Origin: CAG-582 sp964551965
GTDB taxonomy: Bacteria; Bacillota_I; Bacilli_A; RF39; UBA660
NCBI GenBank assembly: GCA_964551965.1
Contig: CAZKFB010000001.1
Span: forward strand, 7,333 to 71,332
Direction of reading: 5' to 3'
DNA length: 64,000 nucleotides
In this document: positions 33,991 through 43,265 of the stretch, piece after piece
Layout: every line of letters starts with the position of its first letter
How positions within the stretch are numbered: position 1 is the first letter of the stretch
Program-made: the position numbers and the translations under genes
The notes under the pieces: generated by a model
Seen by the model: the letters and a program-made list of their open reading frames with translations, nothing else
The model's database searches: none
Told to the model about the DNA's origin: nothing

Positions 33991-34434
33991 ATGAAAGAAA
34001 CTTTAATAAAGGTGTTTTCAGTAATTGTAGTTATACTACTTATAATTGTAGTTTATCTTTTACTTAATAATAAAAGTGGTGAATATCACTTTATTGGAGA
34101 AATAAGAGATGAAGAAACTAATATTTCTGTAGATGTATTTATAATGCAAAATAATAATGGTAATTTGCTTACATATAGCACGGACATTTATTCTTCTAAA
34201 GAAAAAATTGTTTCAGCGAGACTTTGTTATGACAAAGATGGAGAAAAGACTGTGGCATTAGGCAATGGTTTGAATTCTTATAATTATTCAAAGGAAGGTC
34301 AAGATAAAAAAGAATATGGCTATGATTATATTGACGATCTGCTAAAATATCCATTATATTTTGAACTATGTAAGGATTCTTCTTGTAATGAAGTATACAA
34401 AACAATAGAATTAAGCAACAAGAAATTAAATTAG
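33991..34434 (+). CDS. Single-helix membrane-anchored protein, unknown function
   Basis: 147 residues with a short cytosolic start, a membrane helix (residues about 7-27) that may also be a signal anchor, and an exposed beta-rich domain of ~115 residues with two cysteines near the C-terminus (LCKDSSC) and one in the middle (SARLCYDKDG). A GGAGAAA site precedes the ATG. No family recognised. Its own TATAAT-like box lies in the 95-base gap after the ABC-F gene. Confidence 0.6.
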   Translation: MKETLIKVFSVIVVILLIIVVYLLLNNKSGEYHFIGEIRDEETNISVDVFIMQNNNGNLLTYSTDIYSSKEKIVSARLCYDKDGEKTVALGNGLNSYNYSKEGQDKKEYGYDYIDDLLKYPLYFELCKDSSCNEVYKTIELSNKKLN

Positions 34435-34471
34435 AATTAAATAAATAGTTACATATTTAAGGAGGAAGAAA

Positions 34472-35209
34472 ATGTTAAAAGGAAAAGTAGCTCTAGTAAC
34501 GGGCGGAACAAGAGGAATAGGATTAGAAACAGTAAGAGTATTTAAGGAAAATAATGCTGAAGTTATTTTACTTGGATCTCGAGAAGAAACAGTTGAAAAA
34601 GCAATTAATGAATTAAAGAGTGAAGGATATGAAGTAGGTGGTTACTATCCTGATTTAAATAATTATGAAGAAGTAGAAAATACAATAAAAGAGATTGTTA
34701 ATAAATATGGCCATTTAGATATTGTTGTTAACAATGCAGGTATTTCTGCCAATAAGAAAATTGAAGATACTACTAGTGAGGATTTTTCAAAGATCATGGA
34801 CTTAAATGTAAAAGCCATATTTAATATGATAAAGGCTGTAGTTCCTTATATGAAAGAGAATAATGGAGGAGTTATCTTAAATACAAGTTCAATGGTTAGT
34901 ATTTATGGACAACCTTCGGGCGTTGGCTATCCAGCAAGTAAGTTTGCCGTAAATGGTCTAACTAAATCTCTAGCAAGAGAACTTGCACCATTTAATATAA
35001 GAGTTAATGCTGTAGCTCCCGGAGTAACAAAAACTGATATGGTAGCATCATTACCTGAAGAACAAATTGCGCCATTAATTAAAACTATACCTTTAGGTAG
35101 AATAGGAGAACCTAGAGATATTGCTAATGCATTCTTATTCTTAGCTAGCGATATGGCAAGTTATGTTACTGGCGAAATACTATCAGTAGATGGAGCAGCA
35201 AGAAGCTAA
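34472..35209 (+). CDS. fabG: 3-oxoacyl-ACP reductase FabG-like SDR
   Basis: NADPH-dependent ketoreductase of fatty-acid elongation or a related SDR. 245 residues: TGGTRGIG nucleotide motif (11-18), NNAG (about 88-91), the catalytic Ser in NTSSMVS, Tyr and Lys in GYPASK (YxxxK), then PGVTKTDM and the C-terminal TGEILSVDGAARS. Length and motifs are those of FabG; no other fatty-acid genes surround it, so another acyl or alcohol substrate is possible. AAGGAGGAAG precedes the ATG; spacing to the previous gene is 37 bases without a terminator. Confidence 0.88.
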   Translation: MLKGKVALVTGGTRGIGLETVRVFKENNAEVILLGSREETVEKAINELKSEGYEVGGYYPDLNNYEEVENTIKEIVNKYGHLDIVVNNAGISANKKIEDTTSEDFSKIMDLNVKAIFNMIKAVVPYMKENNGGVILNTSSMVSIYGQPSGVGYPASKFAVNGLTKSLARELAPFNIRVNAVAPGVTKTDMVASLPEEQIAPLIKTIPLGRIGEPRDIANAFLFLASDMASYVTGEILSVDGAARS

Positions 35210-35236
35210 ATATATTATATTTGTTTAAATAGTATT

Positions 35237-35274
35237 AAAATGATAGAATTGAATTATAATTTTATCATTTTTTA
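35237..35274 (+). terminator. Rho-independent terminator
   Basis: AAAATGATA (35237-35245) with TATCATTTT (35263-35271), inner AATT pairs, T-rich tail. Confidence 0.8.
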
Positions 35275-35364
35275 TTTTATATTTTCATGGGTTAGGGATA
35301 TTATACTATGAAAACTTTTAAATATTATTTATCTAGACTAACAATTATATTAATAGTAAATAAT

Positions 35365-35388
35365 AAAGGATTATTTAATCCTTTTTTA
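35365..35388 (+). terminator. Second terminator-like hairpin
   Basis: AAAGGATT/AATCCTTT with ATTT loop and six T, between the FabG-like and the zinc-ribbon gene; the gap also contains a 40-codon frame at 35308 without a site, not called. Confidence 0.8.
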
Positions 35389-35390
35389 TG

Positions 35391-35399
35391 TGGTATACT
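35391..35399 (+). promoter_or_regulatory. Extended -10 promoter (TGGTATACT)
   Basis: TGG plus TATACT directly after the terminator, 18 bases before the zinc-ribbon gene, giving a very short leader that consists of little more than the AGGTGAT site. Confidence 0.5.
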
Positions 35400-35416
35400 A
35401 TTACTAGGTGATTATT

Positions 35417-35755
35417 ATGACAATTGATAAAATCAAAGATCAAATTCTTTCAGCTGGTAAATATATGTCAGAGAATGTTAATTTAGCGACTAGTAAGGCT
35501 AATGTTAAAATAACTTTAAAATCAAAAAATGATGCATTAAATGCCATGTACGCTTCTTTAGGTCGTGAGTATTTTAATTCGCTTTCTAAGACTGAAAAAA
35601 AGAAACATGCTGATATAATTGATTTAGAATCAGAAATAGAAAAGTTAAATCGTGAATTAGAAGCAATCGATGAATCTAGAGTTTGTCAAAAGTGTGGTAC
35701 AAAAGTAAGTAAGAATATAAACTATTGTCCAGAATGTGGTGGCAAAGTTAATTAG
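35417..35755 (+). CDS. Zinc-ribbon protein
   Basis: 112 residues from the ATG at 35417 (AGGTGAT 4 bases upstream). An N-terminal helical part (about 1-80, with LKSKNDALNAMYASLGREYF) is followed by a C-terminal zinc ribbon with two Cys pairs, CQKCG and CPECGG. Proteins of this make-up are common in Bacillota and have no assigned role. Followed by a terminator; next gene is uvrB. Confidence 0.75.
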   Translation: MTIDKIKDQILSAGKYMSENVNLATSKANVKITLKSKNDALNAMYASLGREYFNSLSKTEKKKHADIIDLESEIEKLNRELEAIDESRVCQKCGTKVSKNINYCPECGGKVN

Positions 35756-35779
35756 AAAGTAATCGTTACTTTCTTTTTG
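35754..35779 (+). terminator. Rho-independent terminator
   Basis: AGAAAGTAA/TTACTTTCT with TCG loop, T run, overlapping the zinc-ribbon stop. Confidence 0.9.
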
Positions 35780-35808
35780 TATAAAATAATAATGAATGGA
35801 GGAATAAT

Positions 35809-37761
35809 ATGTTTGATTTAGTATCTAAATATGAACCATCAGGAGATCAACCTAAAGCTATTGAAGAATTAGTTCAAAGTATAAAAGATGGAAAAAGAGA
35901 TCAAGTTTTATTGGGTGCAACCGGAACTGGTAAGACATTTACAATTGCTAATGTTATTGCTAAAGTTAATAAGCCAACATTAGTACTTGCTCATAATAAG
36001 ACATTAGCCGGTCAATTATATTCGGAATTAAAAGAATTATTTCCCAATAATCATGTAGAATACTTTGTTTCTTACTATGATTATTATCAACCTGAAGCGT
36101 ATGTTCCTCAAAGTGATACTTATATTGAAAAAGATGCATCTATTAATGATGAAATAGATGAACTTCGCCATGCTGCTACTTCAAGTTTACTTACATATCC
36201 TGATACAATCGTTGTATCGAGTGTATCTTGTATATATGGTATAGGAGATCCCGATGATTATGAAAATCATATGCTTATAATAACGGTTGGTGACACTATT
36301 TCAAGAAATGATATATTAAATAGATTAATTGAAATGAACTATGAGAGGAATCAAATAGATTTCCATCGTGGAACATTTAGGGTAAATGGTGATATTATTG
36401 ATATTGTGCCAATAGCTGAAAAGAAGAATGGAGTTCGTATCGAATTATTTGGTGATGAAGTAGATAGAATATCCGAATTTGATATATTGACAGGAACGAT
36501 TCTAAATAATAAGAGAAGTACAACTTTATTTCCGGCAACTCACTTTGTAACAAATAAAGAGAAACTTGAAGAAGCATGTAATAGAATCGAAGCAGAGTTA
36601 AGAAGTAGATGTAAAGAATTGATTGATAATAATCGTTTATTAGAAGAACAAAGACTTCGAGAAAGATGTGAATATGATCTTGAAATGTTAAGAGAGACTG
36701 GATTTTGTCATGGTATTGAAAACTATTCTCGACATTTAGCTTTAAGAGATGAAGGAGAGACACCATCTACTTTAATTGATTTCTTTCCTAAAGATTTTTT
36801 GCTTGTTGTTGATGAATCACACGTTACCTTACCACAAGTAAGAGGGATGTATAATGGAGATAGAATGCGTAAGACAACACTTGTTGAATATGGTTTCCGC
36901 CTTCCCTCAGCATTAGATAATAGACCACTTAAATTTGAAGAATTTAATGATAAAATTAATCAGGCAATTTATGTATCAGCAACTCCGGGAGATTATGAAC
37001 TTGAGCTTGTTAATCATAAATGTGTTGAACAAATCATTAGACCAACAGGTTTACTTGATCCAACTATTGAAGTTAAAGGTACTTTAGGCCAAATAGATGA
37101 TTTAATAAATGAAATAAGTATAAGAACCGAAAAGAATGAAAGGGTACTTATTACAACTTTAACTATTAGAATGGCGGAAGAATTAACAAGCTATTTAAAA
37201 AATGTTGGAATTAAAGTTGCATATCTTCACAGTGAAGTAAAAACTCTCGAGAGATTAAAGATCATTAGAGAACTTCGAATGGGCAAATATGATTGTTTAG
37301 TTGGAATAAATCTTCTACGTGAAGGTATCGATTTACCGGAAGTATCATTGATTGCTATTATGGATGCTGACAAACAAGGATTCCTAAGAAGTGATAGATC
37401 GCTTATTCAGATTATTGGTAGATGTGCTAGAAATGCATCGGGTCATGTCATCATGTATGCAGACTCCGTAAGTGAATCGATGGATATGGCAATTAAAGAA
37501 ACAAAACGTCGTCGTGAGATTCAAGATAATTTTAATAAAGAACATGGTATCATACCAAAGACAATTGTTAAAGAAATTAAAGAAGTTATATCTAATACGG
37601 AAGTAGAAGAAAAGAGTTTATCTAAGACTAAGATGTCTAAAAAAGATAAAGATATGATTATGGCTAATATTGAGAGTGAAATGAAATTAGCAGCTAAAAA
37701 TTTAGATTTCGAAAGAGCAATGGAACTAAGAGATATTCTTTTTGAAATGAAAAGTGAATAA
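35809..37761 (+). CDS. uvrB: Excinuclease ABC subunit B
   Basis: Damage-verification helicase of nucleotide excision repair. 650 residues: YEPSGDQPKAIEEL, Walker A GATGTGKTFT (~38-47), the beta-hairpin YYDYYQPEAYVP, DE box LVVDESHVTLPQ, the Q/V motif region RPTGLLDPTIEV, LREGIDLPEVSLI, QIIGRCARN, and the C-terminal UVR domain (ESEMKLAAKNLDFERAMELR) that binds UvrC. Length is typical. No uvrA in the window; the gene is alone between two terminators. Confidence 0.98.
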   Translation: MFDLVSKYEPSGDQPKAIEELVQSIKDGKRDQVLLGATGTGKTFTIANVIAKVNKPTLVLAHNKTLAGQLYSELKELFPNNHVEYFVSYYDYYQPEAYVPQSDTYIEKDASINDEIDELRHAATSSLLTYPDTIVVSSVSCIYGIGDPDDYENHMLIITVGDTISRNDILNRLIEMNYERNQIDFHRGTFRVNGDIIDIVPIAEKKNGVRIELFGDEVDRISEFDILTGTILNNKRSTTLFPATHFVTNKEKLEEACNRIEAELRSRCKELIDNNRLLEEQRLRERCEYDLEMLRETGFCHGIENYSRHLALRDEGETPSTLIDFFPKDFLLVVDESHVTLPQVRGMYNGDRMRKTTLVEYGFRLPSALDNRPLKFEEFNDKINQAIYVSATPGDYELELVNHKCVEQIIRPTGLLDPTIEVKGTLGQIDDLINEISIRTEKNERVLITTLTIRMAEELTSYLKNVGIKVAYLHSEVKTLERLKIIRELRMGKYDCLVGINLLREGIDLPEVSLIAIMDADKQGFLRSDRSLIQIIGRCARNASGHVIMYADSVSESMDMAIKETKRRREIQDNFNKEHGIIPKTIVKEIKEVISNTEVEEKSLSKTKMSKKDKDMIMANIESEMKLAAKNLDFERAMELRDILFEMKSE

Positions 37762-37789
37762 AGACCATTTAAAATTAAATGGTCTTTTT
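37761..37789 (+). terminator. Rho-independent terminator
   Basis: AAGACCATTTA/TAAATGGTCTT, T run, after uvrB. Confidence 0.9.
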
Positions 37790-37863
37790 AGGAATATCTT
37801 GAAAAAATTGTAGATTTAATAAAACTATTATTATATAATGAGAGTGAAATATAGTGAGGTTAT

Positions 37864-38769
37864 ATGAAAAGAGTTTTATTATTTTTATTTGTTTTATTTA
37901 TTCCTTTGAAAGCTAATGCTTTAGCTGTAACTGGACTTGAGGTGTCAGCTCCACCAGAACTAAAACAATGGGAGATTTCTGAAGTTATTGTCGATTTAAA
38001 ATTTTCTCGTAGTGATTCTGAAGGTCTATTAATTGGATTAGGTGCCGGAATAGAAGTTGAATATAATCGAGAACTTCTAACTATGGAGGGAGCAAAAGCT
38101 GCCAATTCAGAAATATATACGCAAGGTGGTCAAGGGTACCGTGATGTTATTGGTGTCTTTGAATTTGAAGAAGAAGATGTGTCTTTTGAAACAAATTGTA
38201 GTAATAATGTTTATTGCAATAATTATCGTTTTGTTTTACAAGTATATCCACGTTCTTCGGGATCAATTGAGTTTACTGTAAGATCACCTTATATGTTAGC
38301 TGGTGATTTAAGTAATTTTCCAAATTTCACAGAAGATGATATTGGTTATGTTGATGGATCATTTGAGAAGAGAATATCTTTAAATGTTAAAGCAGCACCA
38401 AAACCCGCAGAGACTACTGAACCGATTGAAATAACAGAAAGACCAACTACGGCAATTACAGCCCCTAAAATATCTAAGATACCAACAACTAAGCCAAAAT
38501 CTAATAATACTAAAACAACGACAACTACCATTAATTCTACGGAAACATCTATATCAACCGAATCAACAACATTAAAAGAAAATAAAGAAGATAAAAAAGA
38601 AGATGATTCAAAAGATAAAGAAAAGAATAACTTATTATATATTAAAAATAAGAAAGTATATTTTTATGGTGGAATAGTTATTGCAATAATTATTTTAATA
38701 ATCATCGTAAGATTAATTATCAATAAAATAAGAAATCGAAAGATAGATAAAGTATTAAAAAATTTATAA
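37864..38769 (+). CDS. Secreted, membrane-anchored surface protein
   Basis: 301 residues. Signal peptide (1-20, PLKANA), a beta-rich domain of ~170 residues that might be cohesin-like (VTGLEVSAPPELKQWEISEV, EVEYNRELLTMEGA) with two cysteines, a Thr/Pro/Lys linker (about 180-255, many TTE and TTT) and a C-terminal membrane helix (about 260-282) with basic tail (RNRKIDKVLKNL). So the domain is held outside the cell at the end of a flexible stalk. No LPxTG. The cohesin comparison is weak. The same signal-peptide ending (PLKANA) occurs in the carboxypeptidase at 62266. Confidence 0.65.
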   Translation: MKRVLLFLFVLFIPLKANALAVTGLEVSAPPELKQWEISEVIVDLKFSRSDSEGLLIGLGAGIEVEYNRELLTMEGAKAANSEIYTQGGQGYRDVIGVFEFEEEDVSFETNCSNNVYCNNYRFVLQVYPRSSGSIEFTVRSPYMLAGDLSNFPNFTEDDIGYVDGSFEKRISLNVKAAPKPAETTEPIEITERPTTAITAPKISKIPTTKPKSNNTKTTTTTINSTETSISTESTTLKENKEDKKEDDSKDKEKNNLLYIKNKKVYFYGGIVIAIIILIIIVRLIINKIRNRKIDKVLKNL

Positions 38770-38835
38770 TTAAATTATTATTTCTTTTTAATTATATTTA
38801 TGATATTATTTATATAGAATAGAGGGAATTAAATT

Positions 38836-39549
38836 ATGAGAGAACAAGATTATGACGTTAAATTTATGTCAGTGTTTATTAAGATTGTAGCAATTGCTTT
38901 TAAATGGGTTTGCTTAATCAATTGTGTACTTTGTGCAGGATTTAGTATCGGACTTTTAGTTATGTATATGGTAAGGGGAAATGAATTACCTTCATCAATG
39001 TTATCAGCAATGGTAGCTTCTATTACAAAGTTTAATGTATCAGAAGTTTCCGGTTTAGTTGATAATTTTGGTATAGCTAAATTATTAGTTGCAACATTGG
39101 GATACGGATTTTCTGTATGTGTATATTATGGATGCCTACATTCATTAATTACTAAAGCTTTAAAAATATTTAATTCAGTTGTTGAAGGGGATATGTTTAC
39201 TAAAGAAAATGTTGAAATTATTAATAGCACAGTATTACAATCGATTATTATTGCTTTCGTAATTCCATTAACAATTTGCTGTGTGTCATCATCAACCGGA
39301 ATCTTCTCATTATCAGATATTAATATTACAGGAGTACTATATATCTTTGCTGTATATGTAGCTAAGTTAATATTTACATCCGGGTATGAATTAAAAGAAA
39401 CTAATAATAAAAAAGTACGTGAAATATCAGATATGAAAGCTGAATATGCTGAAGAAAAAATAAAGATGATTAAAGATAATACAAAGAGTACAACTACAAA
39501 AAAGAAAACAACTACTAAGAAAAATACTAAAAAGACTACTTTAAAGTAG
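38836..39549 (+). CDS. Four-helix membrane protein, DUF2975-like
   Basis: 237 residues with four hydrophobic helices (about 22-48, 85-108, 133-155, 165-185) and a Lys/Thr-rich tail (TTTKKKTTTKKNTKKTT). The segment FNSVVEGDMFTKENVEIINS before the third helix corresponds to the G.PFT..N motif of DUF2975 proteins. Those are often paired with a small HTH protein, but no such gene follows; a LysR gene does. Expressed from a poor promoter in the 66-base gap; ends in a terminator. Confidence 0.6.
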   Translation: MREQDYDVKFMSVFIKIVAIAFKWVCLINCVLCAGFSIGLLVMYMVRGNELPSSMLSAMVASITKFNVSEVSGLVDNFGIAKLLVATLGYGFSVCVYYGCLHSLITKALKIFNSVVEGDMFTKENVEIINSTVLQSIIIAFVIPLTICCVSSSTGIFSLSDINITGVLYIFAVYVAKLIFTSGYELKETNNKKVREISDMKAEYAEEKIKMIKDNTKSTTTKKKTTTKKNTKKTTLK

Positions 39550-39557
39550 TTTTTTTA
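39535..39557 (+). terminator. Rho-independent terminator
   Basis: ACTACT/AGTAGT stem overlapping the stop of the previous gene, with seven T. Confidence 0.8.
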
Positions 39558-39592
39558 AATTTTTTGATATAGAATAAGAGTTAGGTGGTAGT

Positions 39593-40486
39593 ATGTATAA
39601 ATCAAATGTTAACTTTAATTTATATAAGACTTTCTATGATGTTGCTAAATGTGGAAGTATATCGAAGACAGCAACGATGAATTTTACTTCTCAACCAGCT
39701 ATTAGTAGAAGTATTAAGACATTAGAAACTGAATTAAATACTAAATTGTTTTATCGAACTAAAAAGGGAATAGAATTAACTGATAAAGGTAAGGAACTAT
39801 TCTTCTATGTCGAACAAAGCTATAATTCGCTTGTAACGGCTGAAAGAATGATGTTAGAAACTAAAACTTTAGATAAGGGAAAGTTATCAATAGGTATTCC
39901 ATCTCATATTGCATCTTTTTATCTATTTGATGCTATCGATGCATTTCATAAAGAATATCCCAATATTGAAATAACTTTAATAAATAAATCTACGAGTGGA
40001 CTTCTAGAATTACTTCGAAGTCATGAAATAGATTTTATGATTGACTCAGAACCTATTAACTTTCAAGATGATTCAATAACTGTTAAGCATATAAAAGATT
40101 TATCAAATACTTTTGTAGCATCGGAAAACTTTGATATTTCCGAAATAAAAAATGTAAAAGATTTAGAAAGCATGCCAATTATACTACCAATAAAGGGAAC
40201 AGCAAATAGAACTGATTTAGAAGAATTTCTAATTAATAATAAATGTACTCTTAACAATGTTATTAACATTCATACATCAGAAGTTATAATTGGCGCTGTA
40301 AAAAGAAACTTAGGTATTGGTTATATCATAAGAGAAATGGTTATAGATGATATAAATAGAAATATATTAAAAGAGATTAAAATACCTGATTTACCTAAAA
40401 TAGGTATTAGTCTAGTTTACGTAAAAGATTATATTACTGAATCTCCTAAGATATTCTTAAATAAATACTTTAATATCGAGATCTAA
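39593..40486 (+). CDS. LysR-type transcriptional regulator
   Basis: 297 residues. N-terminal winged HTH (NFNLYKTFYDVAKCGSISKT, FTSQPAISRSIKTLETELNT, KLFYRTKKGIELTDKG) and a periplasmic-binding-like effector domain (LSIGIPSHIASFYLFDAIDA ...). AGGTGG precedes the ATG. Ligand and targets are unknown; no divergent partner gene, which is the usual LysR layout, is present. It reads in the same direction as the genes on both sides. Confidence 0.92.
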   Translation: MYKSNVNFNLYKTFYDVAKCGSISKTATMNFTSQPAISRSIKTLETELNTKLFYRTKKGIELTDKGKELFFYVEQSYNSLVTAERMMLETKTLDKGKLSIGIPSHIASFYLFDAIDAFHKEYPNIEITLINKSTSGLLELLRSHEIDFMIDSEPINFQDDSITVKHIKDLSNTFVASENFDISEIKNVKDLESMPIILPIKGTANRTDLEEFLINNKCTLNNVINIHTSEVIIGAVKRNLGIGYIIREMVIDDINRNILKEIKIPDLPKIGISLVYVKDYITESPKIFLNKYFNIEI

Positions 40487-40489
40487 TAG

Positions 40490-40530
40490 AAGTTATACCA
40501 AATATGATATATTTGATATAACTTTTTTTT
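40490..40530 (+). terminator. Rho-independent terminator
   Basis: 15 paired bases: AAGTTATA + CAAATAT with ATATTTG + TATAACTT, one C-A mismatch, three-base loop, eight T. Confidence 0.9.
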
Positions 40531-40584
40531 ATTTTATTTATATATTTTATTCTATTATGATTATTCTAGGAAAGGGATAGTTGT

Positions 40585-40905
40585 ATGAAAGTATATCAAT
40601 TAAAAATAAAGGATTTAAATATCGTGCTTGATCCAGTCTTTGGTACGATTGACGCCGCACAGTTATTTAAAAACAAATATCATGGGCGTAAAATAGAGAT
40701 CGTAGAAGTGGACTTAGAAACACCTAATGATAAAAAATATATCTATCGAATCGAGACAATGGATATGGATGGAACTTACCTTGAAGAAGAAATATTTCCA
40801 TCTTTTGAAAGTGCTTTAAGAATTGTAAAAAATAACCAAAAAGTTGTTAAAGAGAATATTATTAATTTAAATACTTTTAAATATGTTATCGCGGATGAGT
40901 TATGA
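40585..40905 (+). CDS. Unknown protein, coupled to the next gene
   Basis: 106 residues, AAAGGGATAG before the ATG, no membrane helix or signal. The sequence (MKVYQLKIKDLNIVLDPVFG, HGRKIEIVEVDLETPNDKKY, DMDGTYLEEEIFPSF) reads as a small alpha/beta protein that I cannot assign. The stop overlaps the next start (ATGATAAG, 4-base overlap), so both are translated together. Confidence 0.6.
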   Translation: MKVYQLKIKDLNIVLDPVFGTIDAAQLFKNKYHGRKIEIVEVDLETPNDKKYIYRIETMDMDGTYLEEEIFPSFESALRIVKNNQKVVKENIINLNTFKYVIADEL

Positions 40906-41573
40906 TAAGATTTAATAAAGTAATAAATAAAATGGAGATTATTTATACATTAGATGATATGTCTATTATATGTAGGAAAACTCCTAAATGGGAAATAAGT
41001 ATAATTGGTATTATTGATGAAAAGAAGTTACTGGAATTGTTAGATAAAGTGATTAAAGATTTAGATAGTCCTATTTGTATATCACTAGATAATAATCTAG
41101 AAAGTTCAATTAATATTCTAATTAAACTTAATAATTTATACCCAAATATAATATTTAAAGTAAGAGAAGAAGATATTAATAATATAAGAAAATATATGAA
41201 TGATATAAAAGATAATCATTTATCAATTATTATTGACTATATAATACCAAGTAATAAATTAGATTTAGAAAGTGATCTACAAGTACTAAGAGAATTAGAT
41301 GAATTATATATTATTGATGATCAAATTAAAAGAAGATTTAAATTATATTCAAAAAAGTTAAATAAAATATATCTAACTAAGAAACTTGAAGAAGGAGTAG
41401 TAGATGATCCTTATTCAAGAGCAATATTCATGTATTATCTTGACCGCTTTGGATTTAAAACAACTTTTGAAGGAACTAAAGAACTTATAGAAAGTTGGGA
41501 ACAAGACATTAGAAAGTATTATCAAAATATATATTTTATTAGTAAAAAGAGAAATTTAAAAGTAGTTCAATAA
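40902..41573 (+). CDS. Unknown protein, second gene of a two-gene unit
   Basis: 223 residues, translationally coupled to the gene before it (4-base overlap). Alternating beta-strand and helix pattern (WEISIIGIIDEKKLLELLDK, SPICISLDNNLESSINILIK, HLSIIIDYIIPSNKLDLESD, LQVLRELDELYIIDD) resembling the last strands of a TIM-barrel or a phosphatase-like half-barrel, but no catalytic motif. C-terminal part rich in Tyr and Lys. No signal peptide or membrane helix. Function unknown. Confidence 0.6.
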   Translation: MIRFNKVINKMEIIYTLDDMSIICRKTPKWEISIIGIIDEKKLLELLDKVIKDLDSPICISLDNNLESSINILIKLNNLYPNIIFKVREEDINNIRKYMNDIKDNHLSIIIDYIIPSNKLDLESDLQVLRELDELYIIDDQIKRRFKLYSKKLNKIYLTKKLEEGVVDDPYSRAIFMYYLDRFGFKTTFEGTKELIESWEQDIRKYYQNIYFISKKRNLKVVQ

Positions 41574-41585
41574 CTCTATTTTATA

Positions 41586-41594
41586 TGATATAAT
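41586..41594 (+). promoter_or_regulatory. Extended -10 promoter (TGATATAAT)
   Basis: Directly upstream of the pyrophosphatase gene, 24 bases before its ATG; no clear -35. Confidence 0.55.
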
Positions 41595-41617
41595 AACAAT
41601 AGAATAGGGGAATAAAA

Positions 41618-43210
41618 ATGGAAAAAGTATTAATATTTGGACATAAGAATCCTGATACCGATTCAGTATGTGGAGCAATTACACTTTCTTATTTAAAGAA
41701 TAAACTTGGCAATAACACAGAACCTAGAATACTAGGAACAATAAGTAAAGAAACGGAATTCGTATTAAAGAAATTTAAGGTACCAGTACCACGTTATTTA
41801 AACGATGTAAAAATTACTATTAAGGATGTTAAGTTTAATAAGAATTATCTAATTGAAGAAAATAGAACTATATATGATGCATTCAATATCATGAATAATT
41901 ATGGATTAACAGGTCTTCCTATTGTTAATAAAAAGAAAGTATTTCAAGGATATGTATCTTTAAAAGAAATAGTATCTGATATGGTAGAAAACAATAATAC
42001 TTTTATCAATACGACAATGGAAAACATTTTAAGTACACTTACGGTTGTTGATTATTTAAAGATAGATGAATCAATAAGTGGTAAAGTTAATGTTCTAACT
42101 GATTGGAAGAGTTATAATTCAGAAGCTGTTATTATAACTACTAATGTAGATGATATAAAATATAATAGTAATTTAAAGTTAATTATATATAATTCCGATA
42201 AGAAGATAAGTGCAACTTTAAAAAGCTTTGCTAGAAAGAATAAGATCAATATTATTGTATCTAAAGAATCTCTATTTAATATATCAAGAGTAATATGTTT
42301 AGCTAATCCAATCAGTACAATTAAGAGAAATCAAGTTACGATAACTTTTAATGAACATGATTACTTATCTGACTTCAATGAAGAAACTAGTAAACTAAAA
42401 CATACCAATTATCCAATTGTTGATAATAAGAATGTATGTGTAGGTATGTTAAGAACAATAGATGCTAAAGAAATAACAAGAAAGAAAGTAATATTAGTTG
42501 ATCACAATACTTTAAGTCAAACAGTAGATGGTATAGATGAAGCAGAAATACTTGAAATAATTGATCATCATAATTTAGGAGATATTAATACTTCAGTACC
42601 TATTAACTTTAGAAATATGTCAGTAGGTTCGGTTTCTACAATAATATACTACATGTTTCTTGAAAATAAAGTTAGTATTCCTAAATATATAGCAGGTTTA
42701 TTACTTAGTGGAATTATATCAGATACTCTTTTACTTGCAAGTCCTACAACAACAGATATAGATCGTTTAGTAGCAAGAAAACTTGCAAAATTAAGTGGAT
42801 TAGATATAAAGAAATATGGTTTAGAACTTCTTAGTAGTGGAGTTTCAATTGATGGATTAACTGCTAATGAAGTAATATTTAAAGATTTTAAAACCTATAA
42901 AGTATCTGATGATACGATGGCAATTGCTCAAGTATTTACAACATCATTTGATATATTTGAACCCCGTATGGAAGAACTAATAGACGAATTAAATAGATTA
43001 GCAGATAATCACGATTATAAAGTGTGTGCTTTATTTGTAACTAATTTCTTAACTAATGATTCTTATCTTTTATATTCGGAACCATCAAAGAGAATTCTTG
43101 AAATGGCTTATGGAATAGATAATCTTGAAGAAGGCGAAGTTCTTCATGGAGTAGTATCGAGAAAGAAACAAATGGTACCAAATATAATGTCTACTTTAGA
43201 ACACATTTAA
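41618..43210 (+). CDS. ppaC: Mn-dependent inorganic pyrophosphatase with CBS-DRTGG insert
   Basis: Family II pyrophosphatase that hydrolyses PPi released by biosynthesis, in the nucleotide-regulated form. 530 residues against ~310 for the plain enzyme. DHH domain motifs: GHKNPDTDS (His, Asp, Asp ligands), then an inserted CBS-DRTGG-CBS module (about 65-300; first CBS with YDAFNIMNNYGLTGLPIVNK, second with KHTNYPIVDNKNVCVGML), followed by LVDHNTLSQTVDGI, EIIDHHNLGD and the C-terminal DHHA2 domain with the substrate motif VVSRKKQMVPNI. The CBS pair binds AMP/ADP or diadenosine polyphosphates in relatives. AGGGGAAT precedes the start. Alone in its transcript. Confidence 0.93.
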   Translation: MEKVLIFGHKNPDTDSVCGAITLSYLKNKLGNNTEPRILGTISKETEFVLKKFKVPVPRYLNDVKITIKDVKFNKNYLIEENRTIYDAFNIMNNYGLTGLPIVNKKKVFQGYVSLKEIVSDMVENNNTFINTTMENILSTLTVVDYLKIDESISGKVNVLTDWKSYNSEAVIITTNVDDIKYNSNLKLIIYNSDKKISATLKSFARKNKINIIVSKESLFNISRVICLANPISTIKRNQVTITFNEHDYLSDFNEETSKLKHTNYPIVDNKNVCVGMLRTIDAKEITRKKVILVDHNTLSQTVDGIDEAEILEIIDHHNLGDINTSVPINFRNMSVGSVSTIIYYMFLENKVSIPKYIAGLLLSGIISDTLLLASPTTTDIDRLVARKLAKLSGLDIKKYGLELLSSGVSIDGLTANEVIFKDFKTYKVSDDTMAIAQVFTTSFDIFEPRMEELIDELNRLADNHDYKVCALFVTNFLTNDSYLLYSEPSKRILEMAYGIDNLEEGEVLHGVVSRKKQMVPNIMSTLEHI

Positions 43211-43240
43211 GAGTAAATATTTATTTACTCTTTATTTATT
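43209..43240 (+). terminator. Rho-independent terminator
   Basis: AAGAGTAAAT/ATTTACTCTT stem with ATTT loop; T-rich but interrupted tail. Confidence 0.75.
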
Positions 43241-43248
43241 GATATAAT
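43240..43248 (+). promoter_or_regulatory. Extended -10 promoter (TGATATAAT)
   Basis: Begins within the terminator tail and is 18 bases upstream of the next gene, with AGGTAAGGTGAT between. Confidence 0.55.
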
Positions 43249-43265
43249 TTAGGTAAGGTGATAAT

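Noticed and set aside
35308..35430. 40-codon frame between the FabG-like and zinc-ribbon genes
   Set aside because: No ribosome binding site; runs through a terminator hairpin and the promoter and start of the next gene.
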